A stretch of 64,000 nucleotides of DNA from a virus: the IMG/VR virus record IMGVR_UViG_3300045993_000562, positions 1 through 64,000 of that record. One strand, written 5' to 3'. Below are positions 1 to 7,660 of the stretch, piece by piece. The notes beneath the pieces were generated by a model that did not search any database, had not been told where the DNA came from, and was given only the letters and a program-made list of their open reading frames with translations. The first letter of the stretch is position 1, and each line of letters opens with the position of its first letter. The translations under genes were made by a program, and so were the position numbers.

Positions 1-28
1 AACCTACTGTAACTGCTCCATAGTAACT

Positions 29-72
29 ATTATACATATAGGCCCGAGTATTAAAGGGCCCATACGTATAAT
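29..72. other. hairpin upstream of the lysis operon
   Basis: A GGCCC/GGGCC stem is extended by ATTATAC paired with GTATAAT, with a 10-nt loop. There is no U-run, so this may be a processing or regulatory hairpin rather than a terminator. An upstream gene may end at position 23 (reading frame ending in TAG), but too little of it is present to identify. Confidence 0.4.
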
Positions 73-90
73 GATTTATAGGTAGTCAGA

Positions 91-165
91 ATGAGTTTAA
101 ACTCTTACATAATAGCGTGCATAATAGGTCTTGTCTTACTGTTATACTTATATAGGAGATTTTAG
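91..165 (+). CDS. 24-aa single-pass membrane peptide
   Basis: ATG to TAG encodes a 24-residue peptide that is almost entirely one hydrophobic helix and ends in a basic YRRF tail. It stops two bases before the endolysin ATG, and the endolysin's ribosome-binding site (AGGAGA) lies inside its last codons, so the two could be translationally coupled. Position and topology suit a tiny holin-like or lysis-modulating peptide, but no family is recognised. Its own ribosome-binding site is weak. Confidence 0.35.
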   Translation: MSLNSYIIACIIGLVLLLYLYRRF

Positions 166-167
166 TA

Positions 168-722
168 ATGCCTAGGATAGACACTCTTCACCCCTCTTTA
201 AAAGCTAAGTACCAAAAACTGGAGTACTTGGCAATGGAACGGTTTGGTATTCGTATCAAACTTACCCAAGCCCTACGTACAGATGAAGAGCAGTACGCTT
301 ACTGGTGTAAAGGTCGTCTACCTTTGCCTGACGTTAATGCTGCTATGAAGAAAGCTGGGCTGTATTACATTACGGAAAAAGAGAACATCATTGTAACTAA
401 GGCTAAGGACGCTACTCTATCCTTCCACGGTTATGGATTAGCCTTTGACATAGTTATTATAAATTCAGATGGTAAAACATGTATATTTGATCCACACGCT
501 GATACTAACAACGACGGTATTACAGACTGGGACCAGATAGGTTCACTAGCTGACGAGTGTGGATTGGAATGGGGTGGTAACTTCTCTAGTATCTCTGATA
601 AGCCTCACTACCAAGACCGCATGGGCTGGACTATAGCAGCCCTAAGAAACAACAAAATCCCAAGTGGCCTAATGTTTGCTGATGCAGGCTCACTTTTAAA
701 TAAAACTACAATGGTGGCTTAA
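168..722 (+). CDS. endolysin, M15-family peptidoglycan peptidase
   Basis: Predicted zinc-dependent L-alanyl-D-glutamate (VanY/M15-type) peptidase that cuts peptide cross-links in peptidoglycan at the end of infection. The zinc motif SxHxxGxAxD is present at residues 85-94 (His87, Asp94), with the third ligand expected at His147 in DKPHYQ. The length (184 aa) suits a single-domain endolysin without a cell-wall-binding module. There is no signal peptide, so release should depend on a holin, and candidate holins follow directly. The start follows AGGAGA with good spacing. Confidence 0.85.
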   Translation: MPRIDTLHPSLKAKYQKLEYLAMERFGIRIKLTQALRTDEEQYAYWCKGRLPLPDVNAAMKKAGLYYITEKENIIVTKAKDATLSFHGYGLAFDIVIINSDGKTCIFDPHADTNNDGITDWDQIGSLADECGLEWGGNFSSISDKPHYQDRMGWTIAALRNNKIPSGLMFADAGSLLNKTTMVA

Positions 723-1052
723 ATGGACCTATCTTTCGTATTACCCTACACCCCTTTTCTAATAATACTAATTACTGTATTGACTTTACTTATAAGCGCC
801 CACCTGGCTGCACCCTCTAGTACCCCCTTTTCTATCTACGATCTTATACAGGATAAAGAAACAGGTAAAGGCTCACTAGAGAAGGTAGGGGTGTTACTAG
901 CCCTTCTGCTTGTGGCGTACTGGTTCTGTAACTTGATATATCTTGACAAAGCTAACTGGGAAGACGCCATAGCGGTGAGCGGTATTCTAGGTTTAGCCAA
1001 GTTTGCTAATACTTGGCTGGCGGCTAAGTACGTTAATTCACCTAAGGCGTAG
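723..1052 (+). CDS. membrane protein, holin candidate
   Basis: A 109-aa protein with two hydrophobic segments (about residues 6-28 and 57-75) separated by a polar loop, and a third weaker amphipathic stretch near residues 83-102. It begins at the base after the endolysin stop codon. Position in the lysis cassette and the two-helix topology make it a holin or antiholin candidate. No specific holin family is recognised by sequence. Confidence 0.5.
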   Translation: MDLSFVLPYTPFLIILITVLTLLISAHLAAPSSTPFSIYDLIQDKETGKGSLEKVGVLLALLLVAYWFCNLIYLDKANWEDAIAVSGILGLAKFANTWLAAKYVNSPKA

Positions 1053-1060
1053 TCGCCCTT

Positions 1061-1525
1061 ATGTCAGTTAAAATTGTAATAATCCTAAATAAGGACAACA
1101 TTTTCGGCAGGTTAACCAAGTTCTTTACTGGCTGTCCTGCGTACCATATAGGATTTCTAGATGAAGCGTCTAATCGCTTTTATGATATGAATCTATTATT
1201 CCGCAGAAGGATATGGCCTGTGTATGTAGGAGACCAATACGAAATGTATGATTGTCCTATCTCACTTTCAGCTGCAGACTTAGAGAGACAATTAGAGACT
1301 GACTGGGATTACTATGGAGTTTTAGACTACCTATTTTTTGGTCTAAGAAAAATTCCACAGTTTTTTGGCTTTACCGTAAAGAACTATAAAGGATCTATAT
1401 GTTCCGAAAAGGTCAACCAGATATTAATAGATCATGGGTGGGACTCTCCATGGGGTCTACATGATATGCCCCCTAGCCCTTGCGACTGGAGAACTTACTT
1501 AATAGCTTCTAAAACTTCCGTTTAA
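1061..1525 (+). CDS. permuted NlpC/P60-like (papain-fold) hydrolase
   Basis: A 154-aa protein with the arrangement seen in circularly permuted NlpC/P60 (YiiX-like) enzymes: an early histidine in a beta strand (PAYHIGF, His29) and a later helix-capping cysteine (ICSEKVN, Cys114). Such enzymes hydrolyse amide or thioester bonds in peptidoglycan or lipids. Inside a lysis operon it could be a second wall hydrolase or an accessory virion enzyme. The assignment rests on motif order, not on a close relative. Confidence 0.5.
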   Translation: MSVKIVIILNKDNIFGRLTKFFTGCPAYHIGFLDEASNRFYDMNLLFRRRIWPVYVGDQYEMYDCPISLSAADLERQLETDWDYYGVLDYLFFGLRKIPQFFGFTVKNYKGSICSEKVNQILIDHGWDSPWGLHDMPPSPCDWRTYLIASKTSV

Positions 1526-1550
1526 AATAGGAGGATCAAAGGAGTAGTTA

Positions 1551-1883
1551 ATGTCGGATCCACTAACAACAGCCGCAGGAATTTTGGCTACATTAAAAAG
1601 TAGTATGGCAGTTATAGTCGCAGGAATACTGGGAGCAACTTTGTCTCTTAGATTTGCATCTCAATCCTTATCAGTGTGGGAAAAGATAACGACAGTAGGT
1701 TCAGGGGCTACACTAGCCCACTTCTTAGCATCTCCAACATCCAACTATTTTGATCTAACCCTGTATAATGAAACCATAGGATTTCTAATAGGGTTATTTG
1801 GATTATCGTTATGTGCAGCAATTATTGATGCCATGAAAAAATTGGACCTAGCTAATATAATTAGGAAGAAACTAGGAGTTTAA
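1551..1883 (+). CDS. three-helix membrane protein, holin candidate
   Basis: A 110-aa protein with three hydrophobic segments (about residues 15-35, 45-62, 75-95) and a basic C-terminus (KKLDLANIIRKKLGV), the usual layout of class I phage holins. It resembles LydA/holin-3-type proteins in topology and in its LSVWEKITTVGSGATLAHFL region. A strong AGGAG motif precedes it. With the genes on each side it is one of up to three holin/antiholin candidates. Confidence 0.55.
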   Translation: MSDPLTTAAGILATLKSSMAVIVAGILGATLSLRFASQSLSVWEKITTVGSGATLAHFLASPTSNYFDLTLYNETIGFLIGLFGLSLCAAIIDAMKKLDLANIIRKKLGV

Positions 1884-1884
1884 C

Positions 1885-2250
1885 ATGACTATTGATACGA
1901 TTATACACGTACTATCTAATATTATTATATTCACCGTATGTACGTGGGCAGTTCTATCTCACAAGATACATGACGGGTTAATAATTAAACTAGGATTAAC
2001 TTTAATGGCGTTTGCGTCATTGGCTGATCTCTCCATGACCACTATAACGCCGGCTGGACTAGTTATGGATATGGGGGCAAGTGTAATTTGTATGGGGGTT
2101 TTTCTACGAGTGGAAGTGTACCCCAGGTACTTCAAGAATATTACGTACCTTTGTAATATCTGTAGTGCAGTACCTTTCACTAATAAAAAACGAAGACAGT
2201 CTGACTATTCAATAGCTAAGGGTAATGATGCCAATTCTAGAACAACTTAA
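1885..2250 (+). CDS. membrane protein, possible second holin or antiholin
   Basis: A 121-aa protein with three hydrophobic stretches in the first 90 residues and a polar basic C-terminal tail. It starts one base after the preceding stop, and its C-terminus overlaps the i-spanin start. Similar compact 3-TM proteins sit next to holins in other phages. Function is inferred from context only. Confidence 0.45.
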   Translation: MTIDTIIHVLSNIIIFTVCTWAVLSHKIHDGLIIKLGLTLMAFASLADLSMTTITPAGLVMDMGASVICMGVFLRVEVYPRYFKNITYLCNICSAVPFTNKKRRQSDYSIAKGNDANSRTT

Positions 2251-2614
2251 GGCCTATATACTGGGTGGCGTGGCTGCAGTTTTTATAACGTTATCATTAC
2301 TATGCTGGTATCAGCAGGGTAAAATCACTGAGTTAAAGAAAGACATAACTAAGCTAGAGTTAGATATGTTAACTAAGTCTGGTTTGTTGGAAAGTTGCTA
2401 CAAGAGTATTGAAGATTTTAACAAGGCTCAGGGTGACGTATCAGGTGATGCCAAGAAGGCTGTGGATAAGGCAAAAGAATACTCAAAGGGTAATTATGAG
2501 ACCAGTCGTGACTTCGGCAGTAAGCTGCCTAAGACTTCAAACGACTATAAAAACACCACAGATTTATTCAACCTATACATATCTAAACGCCAGGCAGAAA
2601 GGGTCGCAAAGTGA
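2225..2614 (+). CDS. inner-membrane spanin (Rz-like)
   Basis: A 129-aa protein with an N-terminal transmembrane helix (about residues 10-28) followed by a long periplasmic coiled-coil-like region rich in Lys, Glu and Asp. This is the standard i-spanin architecture. Its 3' end overlaps the start of the lipoprotein gene at 2611 (overlapping GTGA junction), as in many two-component spanins. It should span the periplasm with its partner and fuse or disrupt the outer membrane after the wall is degraded. Confidence 0.75.
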   Translation: MMPILEQLKAYILGGVAAVFITLSLLCWYQQGKITELKKDITKLELDMLTKSGLLESCYKSIEDFNKAQGDVSGDAKKAVDKAKEYSKGNYETSRDFGSKLPKTSNDYKNTTDLFNLYISKRQAERVAK

Positions 2615-2919
2615 AGGATTTACTGATTGTGTTATTCGTAGCTTTTCTATCACTTAGTGTTAGTGGGTGCTCTTGGATGTGCCCTAAACCTGAGATTGTT
2701 ATAGTAGAGAAGAAGGTCCCTGTGGCTGTCAAATGTGACGCTCCTGCTGTAAACACGCCTACAGAGTACCCCTTTGATAAAGCTAAAAAAGAGATGACGA
2801 CTTTTGAGAAGCTTAGACTGGCTATAGCCGAGCTTGAAATCTATCGTGGCTACACCAAAGAGTTAGTTGCCGTCAAAGATAAGTGCACGGCTGATCCTTC
2901 TACAACCAAGATTAAATAA
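2611..2919 (+). CDS. outer-membrane spanin lipoprotein (Rz1-like)
   Basis: A GTG-initiated 102-aa protein with a type II signal peptide and lipobox LSVSGC (Cys20). The mature part has a short Pro-containing stretch followed by a helical region. The overlap with the upstream i-spanin and the lipobox identify it as the o-spanin. Its presence is direct evidence for a host with an outer membrane. Confidence 0.75.
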   Translation: MKDLLIVLFVAFLSLSVSGCSWMCPKPEIVIVEKKVPVAVKCDAPAVNTPTEYPFDKAKKEMTTFEKLRLAIAELEIYRGYTKELVAVKDKCTADPSTTKIK

Positions 2920-3314
2920 TGGCACAACAACAAACCTACCATATAGAGATTGACGAAGGCACTGACTACTCTCAGGTCTTTACCATGACTGACAATACCA
3001 CTGGACTGGCTCAGAACCTAACAGGGTATTCTGCTCGTATGGACGTTAGAGGCATAGGCTACAATTCTCAGTTCAGCGTTAATATCCCCATTGCGTATGA
3101 TAGCGCCACCAGCGTATCTACTAGGGGTATCTCCTTAGGTGGGGCTGCCGGAACAGTTACAGTTACTATACCTTATTCGGATACTCTAGCTGGGGGTTGG
3201 AACGGCGGTACTACTGGTACTTACGATATATTCCTTACCGATACTCTAGGAGTTAGGTCTAAGTTTATTAAAGGTTTTTTTACTATTAAGCCAAGTACTA
3301 CAAAGCTCGTTTAA
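2919..3314 (+). CDS. putative tail or baseplate-associated beta-sandwich protein
   Basis: A 131-aa protein whose start overlaps the o-spanin stop (TAATG). It is Thr/Gly/Ser-rich with alternating hydrophobics, typical of a small all-beta virion domain. The pattern 'IDEGTDYSQVFTM...GYSARMDVR...VTIPYSDT...GTYDIFLTD' resembles short N-terminal modules of phage receptor-binding or baseplate upper proteins. No enzymatic motifs. Last gene of the operon, followed by a terminator. Confidence 0.45.
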   Translation: MAQQQTYHIEIDEGTDYSQVFTMTDNTTGLAQNLTGYSARMDVRGIGYNSQFSVNIPIAYDSATSVSTRGISLGGAAGTVTVTIPYSDTLAGGWNGGTTGTYDIFLTDTLGVRSKFIKGFFTIKPSTTKLV

Positions 3315-3320
3315 GCTAAA

Positions 3321-3352
3321 AGAAACGTATTAGCCCCGTTTCTCTATTTTTT
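3321..3352. terminator. bidirectional terminator between convergent operons
   Basis: The stem AGAAACG/CGTTTCT has a 9-nt loop, with a T-rich run on the plus side and an A-rich flank that serves the minus strand. It lies exactly where the plus-strand lysis operon meets the end of the minus-strand block. Confidence 0.75.
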
Positions 3353-3608
3353 ATTTCTTCAAAGCACTTGCAATACTGCTGATAGAGGACTTAATCTCTC
3401 CTACAGAGCCTAACAGTGTTTCAACCAGATCTGGACTCTTAGAGGACAGAACTTCCTGAATCGTAGCGTTACTCAACGACTCAATCATCATCTTACCAGC
3501 TTCTTCGTTGGCACAGGGGAACATCAGCTCACCAGACATGAGGGGGTGCGTAATGATCATCTTATGCCCCTCCTGTGCGTACTCCACTTTTACCTTAAGT
3601 ACTGCCAC
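3351..3608 (-). CDS. hypothetical protein
   Basis: The chosen start is GTG at 3608, preceded by AGGAG at proper spacing. This overlaps the dUTPase stop by 14 nt. The 85-aa product is acidic to neutral, helical towards the C-terminus, and shows no recognised motif. Last gene of the long minus-strand block. Confidence 0.6.
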   Translation of the reverse strand: MAVLKVKVEYAQEGHKMIITHPLMSGELMFPCANEEAGKMMIESLSNATIQEVLSSKSPDLVETLLGSVGEIKSSISSIASALKK

Positions 3609-4281
3609 GTTTTGTCTCCTTGACTTTCTCATACTCAACATACAAACGCCCCGTTAATAGCTCAGCGGTTAGCAGCTCAGGCTTGGTAGTTTCCACGATT
3701 GAAGTGAGAACTTGATTATCCTCAATCACTGTCTCCATATCAAACTTGTTAGAGTTCCAGTTCTTAATGTAAGTCCCGGCTTTGTAACCGTTATTCTGAC
3801 GGAAGATGTTCAGCACGTTCTTAGGTACGTATAGGTTATATACGTCTTCTAGTGTCATACCTACTGAAACTGTCAAGACGAAGATGTCGTCAAGAAGTTC
3901 TATATCTGAGCTACGTACAGAGTCTGAAATTACTTCCCTAAGAACATCACGTAAGGCTTCCTGATCCATGATAGGCAGGTCTCCCAGCTCATCCTCGGTC
4001 CATCTGCTATTCAGGATCTCCTCTGCAGTCATATCATTCTCGATTGCTATCGAGAGTATGAAATGCCAGATGTCGATAACTTCCAGCTTGATTTGACCCC
4101 AGTCAGGCTTTTTAGAAGTATCCTTCCACCACTTCCAACTGGTATGGTTAAAGGCCTCCGCCGCCTCCAACATGATGGCATCTCGCCAGTTGTAGTTAGC
4201 GTTCTTCCAATCAGGATTAACCAAGGCATTCATCGTGCCCTGGAGTTTCAACATGTCTTCTAATCGTTGTAGGTCGTTCAT
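3595..4281 (-). CDS. dimeric all-alpha dUTPase (dUTPase_2-like)
   Basis: A 228-aa helical protein with the two acidic helix motifs of all-alpha NTP pyrophosphatases: MLEAAEAF (Glu39, Glu42) and LEVIDIWHF (Glu67, Asp70). These coordinate Mg2+ for hydrolysis of dUTP to dUMP and PPi, protecting phage DNA from uracil and feeding thymidylate synthase. It belongs to the nucleotide-metabolism set here (ThyX, ribonucleotide reductase, deoxyribonucleotidase). Start overlaps the upstream stop. Confidence 0.75.
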   Translation of the reverse strand: MNDLQRLEDMLKLQGTMNALVNPDWKNANYNWRDAIMLEAAEAFNHTSWKWWKDTSKKPDWGQIKLEVIDIWHFILSIAIENDMTAEEILNSRWTEDELGDLPIMDQEALRDVLREVISDSVRSSDIELLDDIFVLTVSVGMTLEDVYNLYVPKNVLNIFRQNNGYKAGTYIKNWNSNKFDMETVIEDNQVLTSIVETTKPELLTAELLTGRLYVEYEKVKETKRGST

Positions 4282-4616
4282 TATCTATTCACCCTTCCGC
4301 TTGTGTCAGCTTCTACCGCCGGCACTACTACCTTAGCTGACACACATTCACCAAGCAACCCACTGTATGCGGCCATATCCACATAATCGTCTCGGTTATA
4401 GTTACCCTGACGGCCACGCACCATCTTTAACAGAATCATGAACTCCCAACCCTCTGATTCCGTTAATTCTTTTCCAGTCAATGCGTTAAATGTACGCACA
4501 ATTGTAGCCATACTACGCTCACCCTCAGGTTTATCACGTAGGGTTGCACGTTGTTTCATTACCGTCCCAGCTTCTTCTAGGAACGAATGAGCCTTATCTA
4601 CCACTGCTTCTGCCAT
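4281..4616 (-). CDS. DUF6378-like phage protein
   Basis: A 111-aa protein with the pattern 'ERSMATIVRTFNALTG...LTESEGWEFMILLKMVR...DDYVDMAAYSGL', which I recognise as the DUF6378 family found in many phages. Function unknown. The conserved Asp/Glu and a helix similar to MazG-like proteins invite comparison with NTP pyrophosphatases, which would fit its position beside dUTPase. Confidence 0.6.
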   Translation of the reverse strand: MAEAVVDKAHSFLEEAGTVMKQRATLRDKPEGERSMATIVRTFNALTGKELTESEGWEFMILLKMVRGRQGNYNRDDYVDMAAYSGLLGECVSAKVVVPAVEADTSGRVNR

Positions 4617-4797
4617 ATTTGAAATCCTTCATTTTTATTGTTCTTTTTTGTTCTGCTGCACACAGCATACAATACCTATTGATAACGTACTGCCCCTTAC
4701 CTTTAGGTCTGTACACACTTTCAACTACACCCCAACCTGTCCAGAGGTGGAGGTGTAGCTTTTTCTTTAGGCTATAAAGCCAAGTCTTTAGACCCAT
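4594..4797 (-). CDS. small basic hypothetical protein
   Basis: A 67-aa basic protein (many Lys/Arg, one CMLC motif). The start has a good GGAGAAG site and overlaps the upstream DHH gene by 26 nt; the 3' end overlaps the next gene. No family recognised. Confidence 0.5.
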   Translation of the reverse strand: MGLKTWLYSLKKKLHLHLWTGWGVVESVYRPKGKGQYVINRYCMLCAAEQKRTIKMKDFKYGRSSGR

Positions 4798-5641
4798 TTA
4801 GAATCTTCTCCAGGATAGTTAGACTAGTCCTGCCTCCGGCGGCAGTGTGATGTCCACCACCACCAAAAACCTTTGCAAGTGCCGATACATCAAAGGCGTT
4901 CTCCTTACTACCGTCTGACCGGAATGACATTACCACGTCATTATGGGGTCCAATGAAGTAGGTCATAGTGAAGTCTAATGAAGGGTCTTTGGTGTACATA
5001 GCCTGATTTATCTCGGATACGTTTTCTGTGACGTTTAAAATACCCACCATGTAAGGCCTACCTTTGAATAACATAGTCACCTTACGTACCCTATCTGGTT
5101 TAGTAGTAGAGTCTACCTTTGAGTCAGTATACTCACAGAGCACCTCACCTACGGCCAGTAAATCATTGATCAGTGTAGAATCCCACAATAAGACACTACC
5201 ATTCAACGTAGAGAGCCCGGTAGTAATTTCCTTGGTCTTAGCAAGCTTCCACTGCCATAGATCACGGTCTTGGACGTGTAACAAGATTGCAGGAATTTTT
5301 TTCTTACCGTGGAAGTATTCCCAGGCTAGAACAGCACCAGACTTAGTCATGTCAAACACACAGTCTGGCATTCCTATAAGGTCAGCCTCTGCCGTCTTAT
5401 GGTGATCAATTACAGTCACAGACTTATGTTTAGCACGAAGACTTAACAGGATGTCCTTAGGATATGAGAAGTCCAATACAAATACAGTCAGGCCAGCAGA
5501 GTTTTCTACCTCAGGAGGTATAGAGTTATTCCCGTACTGTACTGGGATATATGTGGCCCTATCACCTAACTTCTTCCACGCCGCATACTTGGCACCAGTG
5601 CCGTCTAAACAGTTACCGTGGTATAGTACTACTGTCGTCAT
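4772..5641 (-). CDS. DHH/DHHA1-family phosphoesterase
   Basis: Member of the DHH superfamily: motif I YHGNCLDGTGA (Asp13), motif II VLDFSYP (Asp57), the signature DHH at residues 79-81, and the C-terminal DHHA1 glycine motif GGGGHHTAAG. Relatives are Mn2+-dependent nano-RNases, pAp phosphatases or single-strand exonucleases. Which substrate is used cannot be told. The second ATG (5641) is preferred over 5647 because AGGAGAA sits at proper distance from it and it overlaps the upstream stop (TAATG). Confidence 0.75.
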   Translation of the reverse strand: MTTVVLYHGNCLDGTGAKYAAWKKLGDRATYIPVQYGNNSIPPEVENSAGLTVFVLDFSYPKDILLSLRAKHKSVTVIDHHKTAEADLIGMPDCVFDMTKSGAVLAWEYFHGKKKIPAILLHVQDRDLWQWKLAKTKEITTGLSTLNGSVLLWDSTLINDLLAVGEVLCEYTDSKVDSTTKPDRVRKVTMLFKGRPYMVGILNVTENVSEINQAMYTKDPSLDFTMTYFIGPHNDVVMSFRSDGSKENAFDVSALAKVFGGGGHHTAAGGRTSLTILEKILNGSKDLAL

Positions 5642-5886
5642 TACCATTTCTCCTTAAAGCTTTTAAAAAGTGTTTCCACGTTCTCCATCACGGAAACAAT
5701 GAAGATCATAATGGAGGAGAGGATGGCACCTACTAAGGGCATTGTTATGTTGAATGCTATCATGGCCGGCAGTGACGTTATCATCATAAATCTACGTAGT
5801 ACTTTGTTTTTAATGCTACTAATGAAGGTAGCTCGGTATATATTGGGGGGATCTGCTGGAATGTAGTTGTCTTCTGGCCTATGCAT
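5641..5886 (-). CDS. small membrane protein
   Basis: 81 aa from the ATG at 5886, which follows a strong AGGAGG. One or two hydrophobic segments in the C-terminal half (about residues 35-70). No family recognised. Confidence 0.55.
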   Translation of the reverse strand: MHRPEDNYIPADPPNIYRATFISSIKNKVLRRFMMITSLPAMIAFNITMPLVGAILSSIMIFIVSVMENVETLFKSFKEKW

Positions 5887-5953
5887 GTTCAGCCTCCTTT
5901 GATGTTGTGTGAGTTTCAAAATATGCTCCTATATCTAAATTAATCGTACCTAC

Positions 5954-5982
5954 GTTATACCAAAACGAGGTCCTTAATTGAA
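5954..5982 (-). promoter_or_regulatory. phage promoter (TTCAAT-N17-TATAAC, extended -10)
   Basis: -35 TTCAAT, 17-bp spacer ending in TGG, -10 TATAAC. Upstream of the 5886 gene. One of a 16-member family. Confidence 0.7.
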
Positions 5983-6300
5983 CTAAAAAAGAGCCTGTTG
6001 CCAGAACCCTTTTAAACACGTTTTAACAACGTTTAACTTATCTTGAACATTCGTCATGGCCCACCGGATTCCGAGAGCTCCTAGATATGTTATACGTCGT
6101 TTAAACATGGTTGGTTATAAAAATAGACCACGACAATCACTTCAAGTAGAGGATTGCTTAGTGTGGTCTAATGAGTCGTACAGGCGATTCCAACCCCCAT
6201 ACGTTATTGCTCAATTTTGTTCGTCTCATGTTTCTGACTCTGCTGGGATGTCTGCAGTAGATATCTCACCAGTAGCTGGTATCCGTAGTTTTTAGTATAA
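5983..6300. other. intergenic region without a supported gene
   Basis: No minus-strand gene fits. A plus-strand frame (6056-6295) lacks a ribosome-binding site. On the minus strand the segment ends in a T-run (near 5990) before the promoter at 5954, suggesting it is the tail of a noncoding transcript. Confidence 0.4.
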
Positions 6301-6605
6301 AAACGGAGGTAACCAGCGGTTGGTGAAAGTTAAAAGTATAGAGTTACTCTATACAGGAACTTTCTAGTTCCATACACGAACATGTTTCTACAACTGGTGT
6401 TGCTGTTGCTGTTCACCTCATGCGCTTCTGGGGCCCTCCGTCATCCGAACCGGGTCCGCAGCTGAAGAAACTACATGTCTTCTTCAGGATCCTGCGTGCA
6501 CTCAGTGCCGTCGTCGTAGACGACAATCTGAGTGAGTAAAGAGTTATAGAGCAGAGTTACTCTACTCACCTTTATATAGTAAGGTTCTTATACGTGAACA
6601 TGCGT
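6300..6605 (-). ncRNA. structured noncoding RNA 3 (multi-hairpin)
   Basis: About 300 nt with no open frame on the transcribed strand and dense hairpins: a CACTCAG/CTGAGTG helix closing an inner GTCGTC/GACGAC stem, CTGAAGAA/TTCTTCAG, GGAACT/AGTTCC, and two copies of a TAGAGT-A-ACTCTA stem shared with neighbouring noncoding regions. A TATAAG box at about 6586 is a possible start site but lacks the usual TGG. No family recognised. Confidence 0.5.
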
Positions 6606-6609
6606 GTTA

Positions 6610-6817
6610 AACAAAGGTCAGATCACTCACAGAATTTGGAATGCCGGATCCCGCGGTCCGCCCGGCACCGGTTGGACCACGGTCCCTGGAGACGTCCCAG
6701 TTTCTGTCGTTTTGCGATCTTCAGGTGGATACGTAGTAGACACCTTTCGGTCGCAGTAAACCTAGAGTAGAGTTTCTCTACTCCAATACTGCTCAGATTA
6801 CTAAACTGACCTTTGTT
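6610..6817 (-). ncRNA. structured noncoding RNA 2, closed by a 12-bp helix
   Basis: The ends AACAAAGGTCAG and CTGACCTTTGTT are perfectly complementary and enclose about 185 nt. Inside is a GAGTAGAG/CTCTACTC hairpin and a GC-rich 3' domain, GC-richer than surrounding coding DNA. The closed-ended secondary structure is like that of a stable processed RNA. Overlapping short ORFs have no ribosome-binding site. No family recognised. Confidence 0.55.
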
Positions 6818-6827
6818 CATTTAAACC

Positions 6828-6952
6828 AAAAAAGAGCTTGGCGGGATCTGAGAGGGAGGTCTCAGACAAGGTGCGCTCTTAGGCCGAAGCCCATTCTTAC
6901 ACCCCACAGGAGTTGGACGCGCTATGATCAGAGCGCATCCACGACACCCGCC
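6828..6952 (-). ncRNA. structured noncoding RNA 1 with intrinsic terminator
   Basis: About 120 nt closed by GGCGGG/CCCGCC and followed by AAGCTCTTTTTT. Internal hairpins: GGATGCGCT/AGCGCGTCC, ACTCC/GGGGT, GGGC-TTCG-GCCT, and TCTGAGA/TCTCAGA with a CCTCCC loop. The size, closing stem and U-run give a 5S-sized compact RNA, but the sequence does not match 5S or other RNAs I know. Probably co-transcribed with the small gene at 6968-7162. Confidence 0.6.
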
Positions 6953-6967
6953 TTTGTCGGTTTTCTA

Positions 6968-7162
6968 TTACGACAACATTGCTACAGCTTCTCTGTATAG
7001 GTTACAAGACATTCGATTAGGAATGTTTGCGTGAACGTTAATAATGGGTAACTTCGATGGCTCAGATAACTCCACTATTTCATCATTACGAGAAAACAGA
7101 AATTTACCAATTGAGTCTTCGAGTATTACTACCTCGTCGTATTGAGCGATAACCTTAGTCAT
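6968..7162 (-). CDS. hypothetical protein
   Basis: 64 aa from the ATG at 7162 (GGGAG upstream), chosen over the upstream frame extension. Mixed alpha/beta composition, no motif. First gene after the promoter at 7215, upstream of noncoding RNA 1. Confidence 0.5.
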   Translation of the reverse strand: MTKVIAQYDEVVILEDSIGKFLFSRNDEIVELSEPSKLPIINVHANIPNRMSCNLYREAVAMLS

Positions 7163-7214
7163 TTTGTCTCCCGGTGACATTGACGTTTAAGAAGGTATAG
7201 TTCTTTACACTATA

Positions 7215-7243
7215 CTTATACCAAAAATAGAGCTTAAGTTGAC
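7215..7243 (-). promoter_or_regulatory. phage promoter (GTCAAC-N17-TATAAG)
   Basis: -35 GTCAAC, 17-bp spacer ending TTTGG, -10 TATAAG. Precedes the 7162 gene and the noncoding RNA cluster. Confidence 0.75.
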
Positions 7244-7250
7244 CTTAATT

Positions 7251-7511
7251 CTACTTAAAGTTTAACTGCATGTTGGTGAATTCGTGCACTGTAACACGAG
7301 TTGCATTAGCAAGTTTGAACAACGTGCGATATGAAGGAACATAGTTCTTAGCACCTTCAATAGTGATTGCTTTTTCGATACGCTTGATTGTTGCTGGAGT
7401 CAGACCTACTCGTGCTGCCATGTGTTTAACGGTCAGGCCATTTTCAATACGAGTTACACGAGTGTTTTTTGCGAGTTGTCTTACATCAATAGCTAGTTTT
7501 GGAGTTTTCAT
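7251..7511 (-). CDS. XRE/Cro-like helix-turn-helix regulator
   Basis: An 86-aa protein with a lambda-repressor-type HTH: helix 2-3 in VKHMAARVGLTPATIKRIEKA (about residues 28-48), followed by a PSYRTLFKLANATRV helix typical of the family. Probably a DNA-binding regulator of phage transcription. It has its own promoter (7594). No dimerisation or protease domain. Confidence 0.75.
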   Translation of the reverse strand: MKTPKLAIDVRQLAKNTRVTRIENGLTVKHMAARVGLTPATIKRIEKAITIEGAKNYVPSYRTLFKLANATRVTVHEFTNMQLNFK

Positions 7512-7593
7512 TTATCTGAGTCTCACTGATATTTAATTCGCTACTACTTAGCCGGAGTATGTCTAGCGTAAAACATACGTAGTGTTACACGGT

Positions 7594-7622
7594 GTTATAC
7601 CAATGAAACTCAGAAAGTTGAA
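7594..7622 (-). promoter_or_regulatory. phage promoter (TTCAAC-N17-TATAAC)
   Basis: -35 TTCAAC, 17-bp spacer ending TTGG, -10 TATAAC, about 85 bp upstream of the HTH gene. On the other strand the overlapping palindrome ATACCAGA-TACG-TCTGGTAT (about 7623-7642) supplies TGGTATAAT reading rightwards, so this is a divergent control region and possible operator. Confidence 0.7.
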
Positions 7623-7660
7623 TACCAGATACGTCTGGTATAATGTGCTAAAATATAGGT

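Noticed and set aside
6056-6295. Plus-strand ORF of 79 codons.
   Set aside because: No ribosome-binding site, opposite to surrounding transcription, and in a region rich in RNA structure.
6623-6820. ORF across noncoding RNA 2.
   Set aside because: Starts and ends within the closing helix region, basic random-looking product, no ribosome-binding site.
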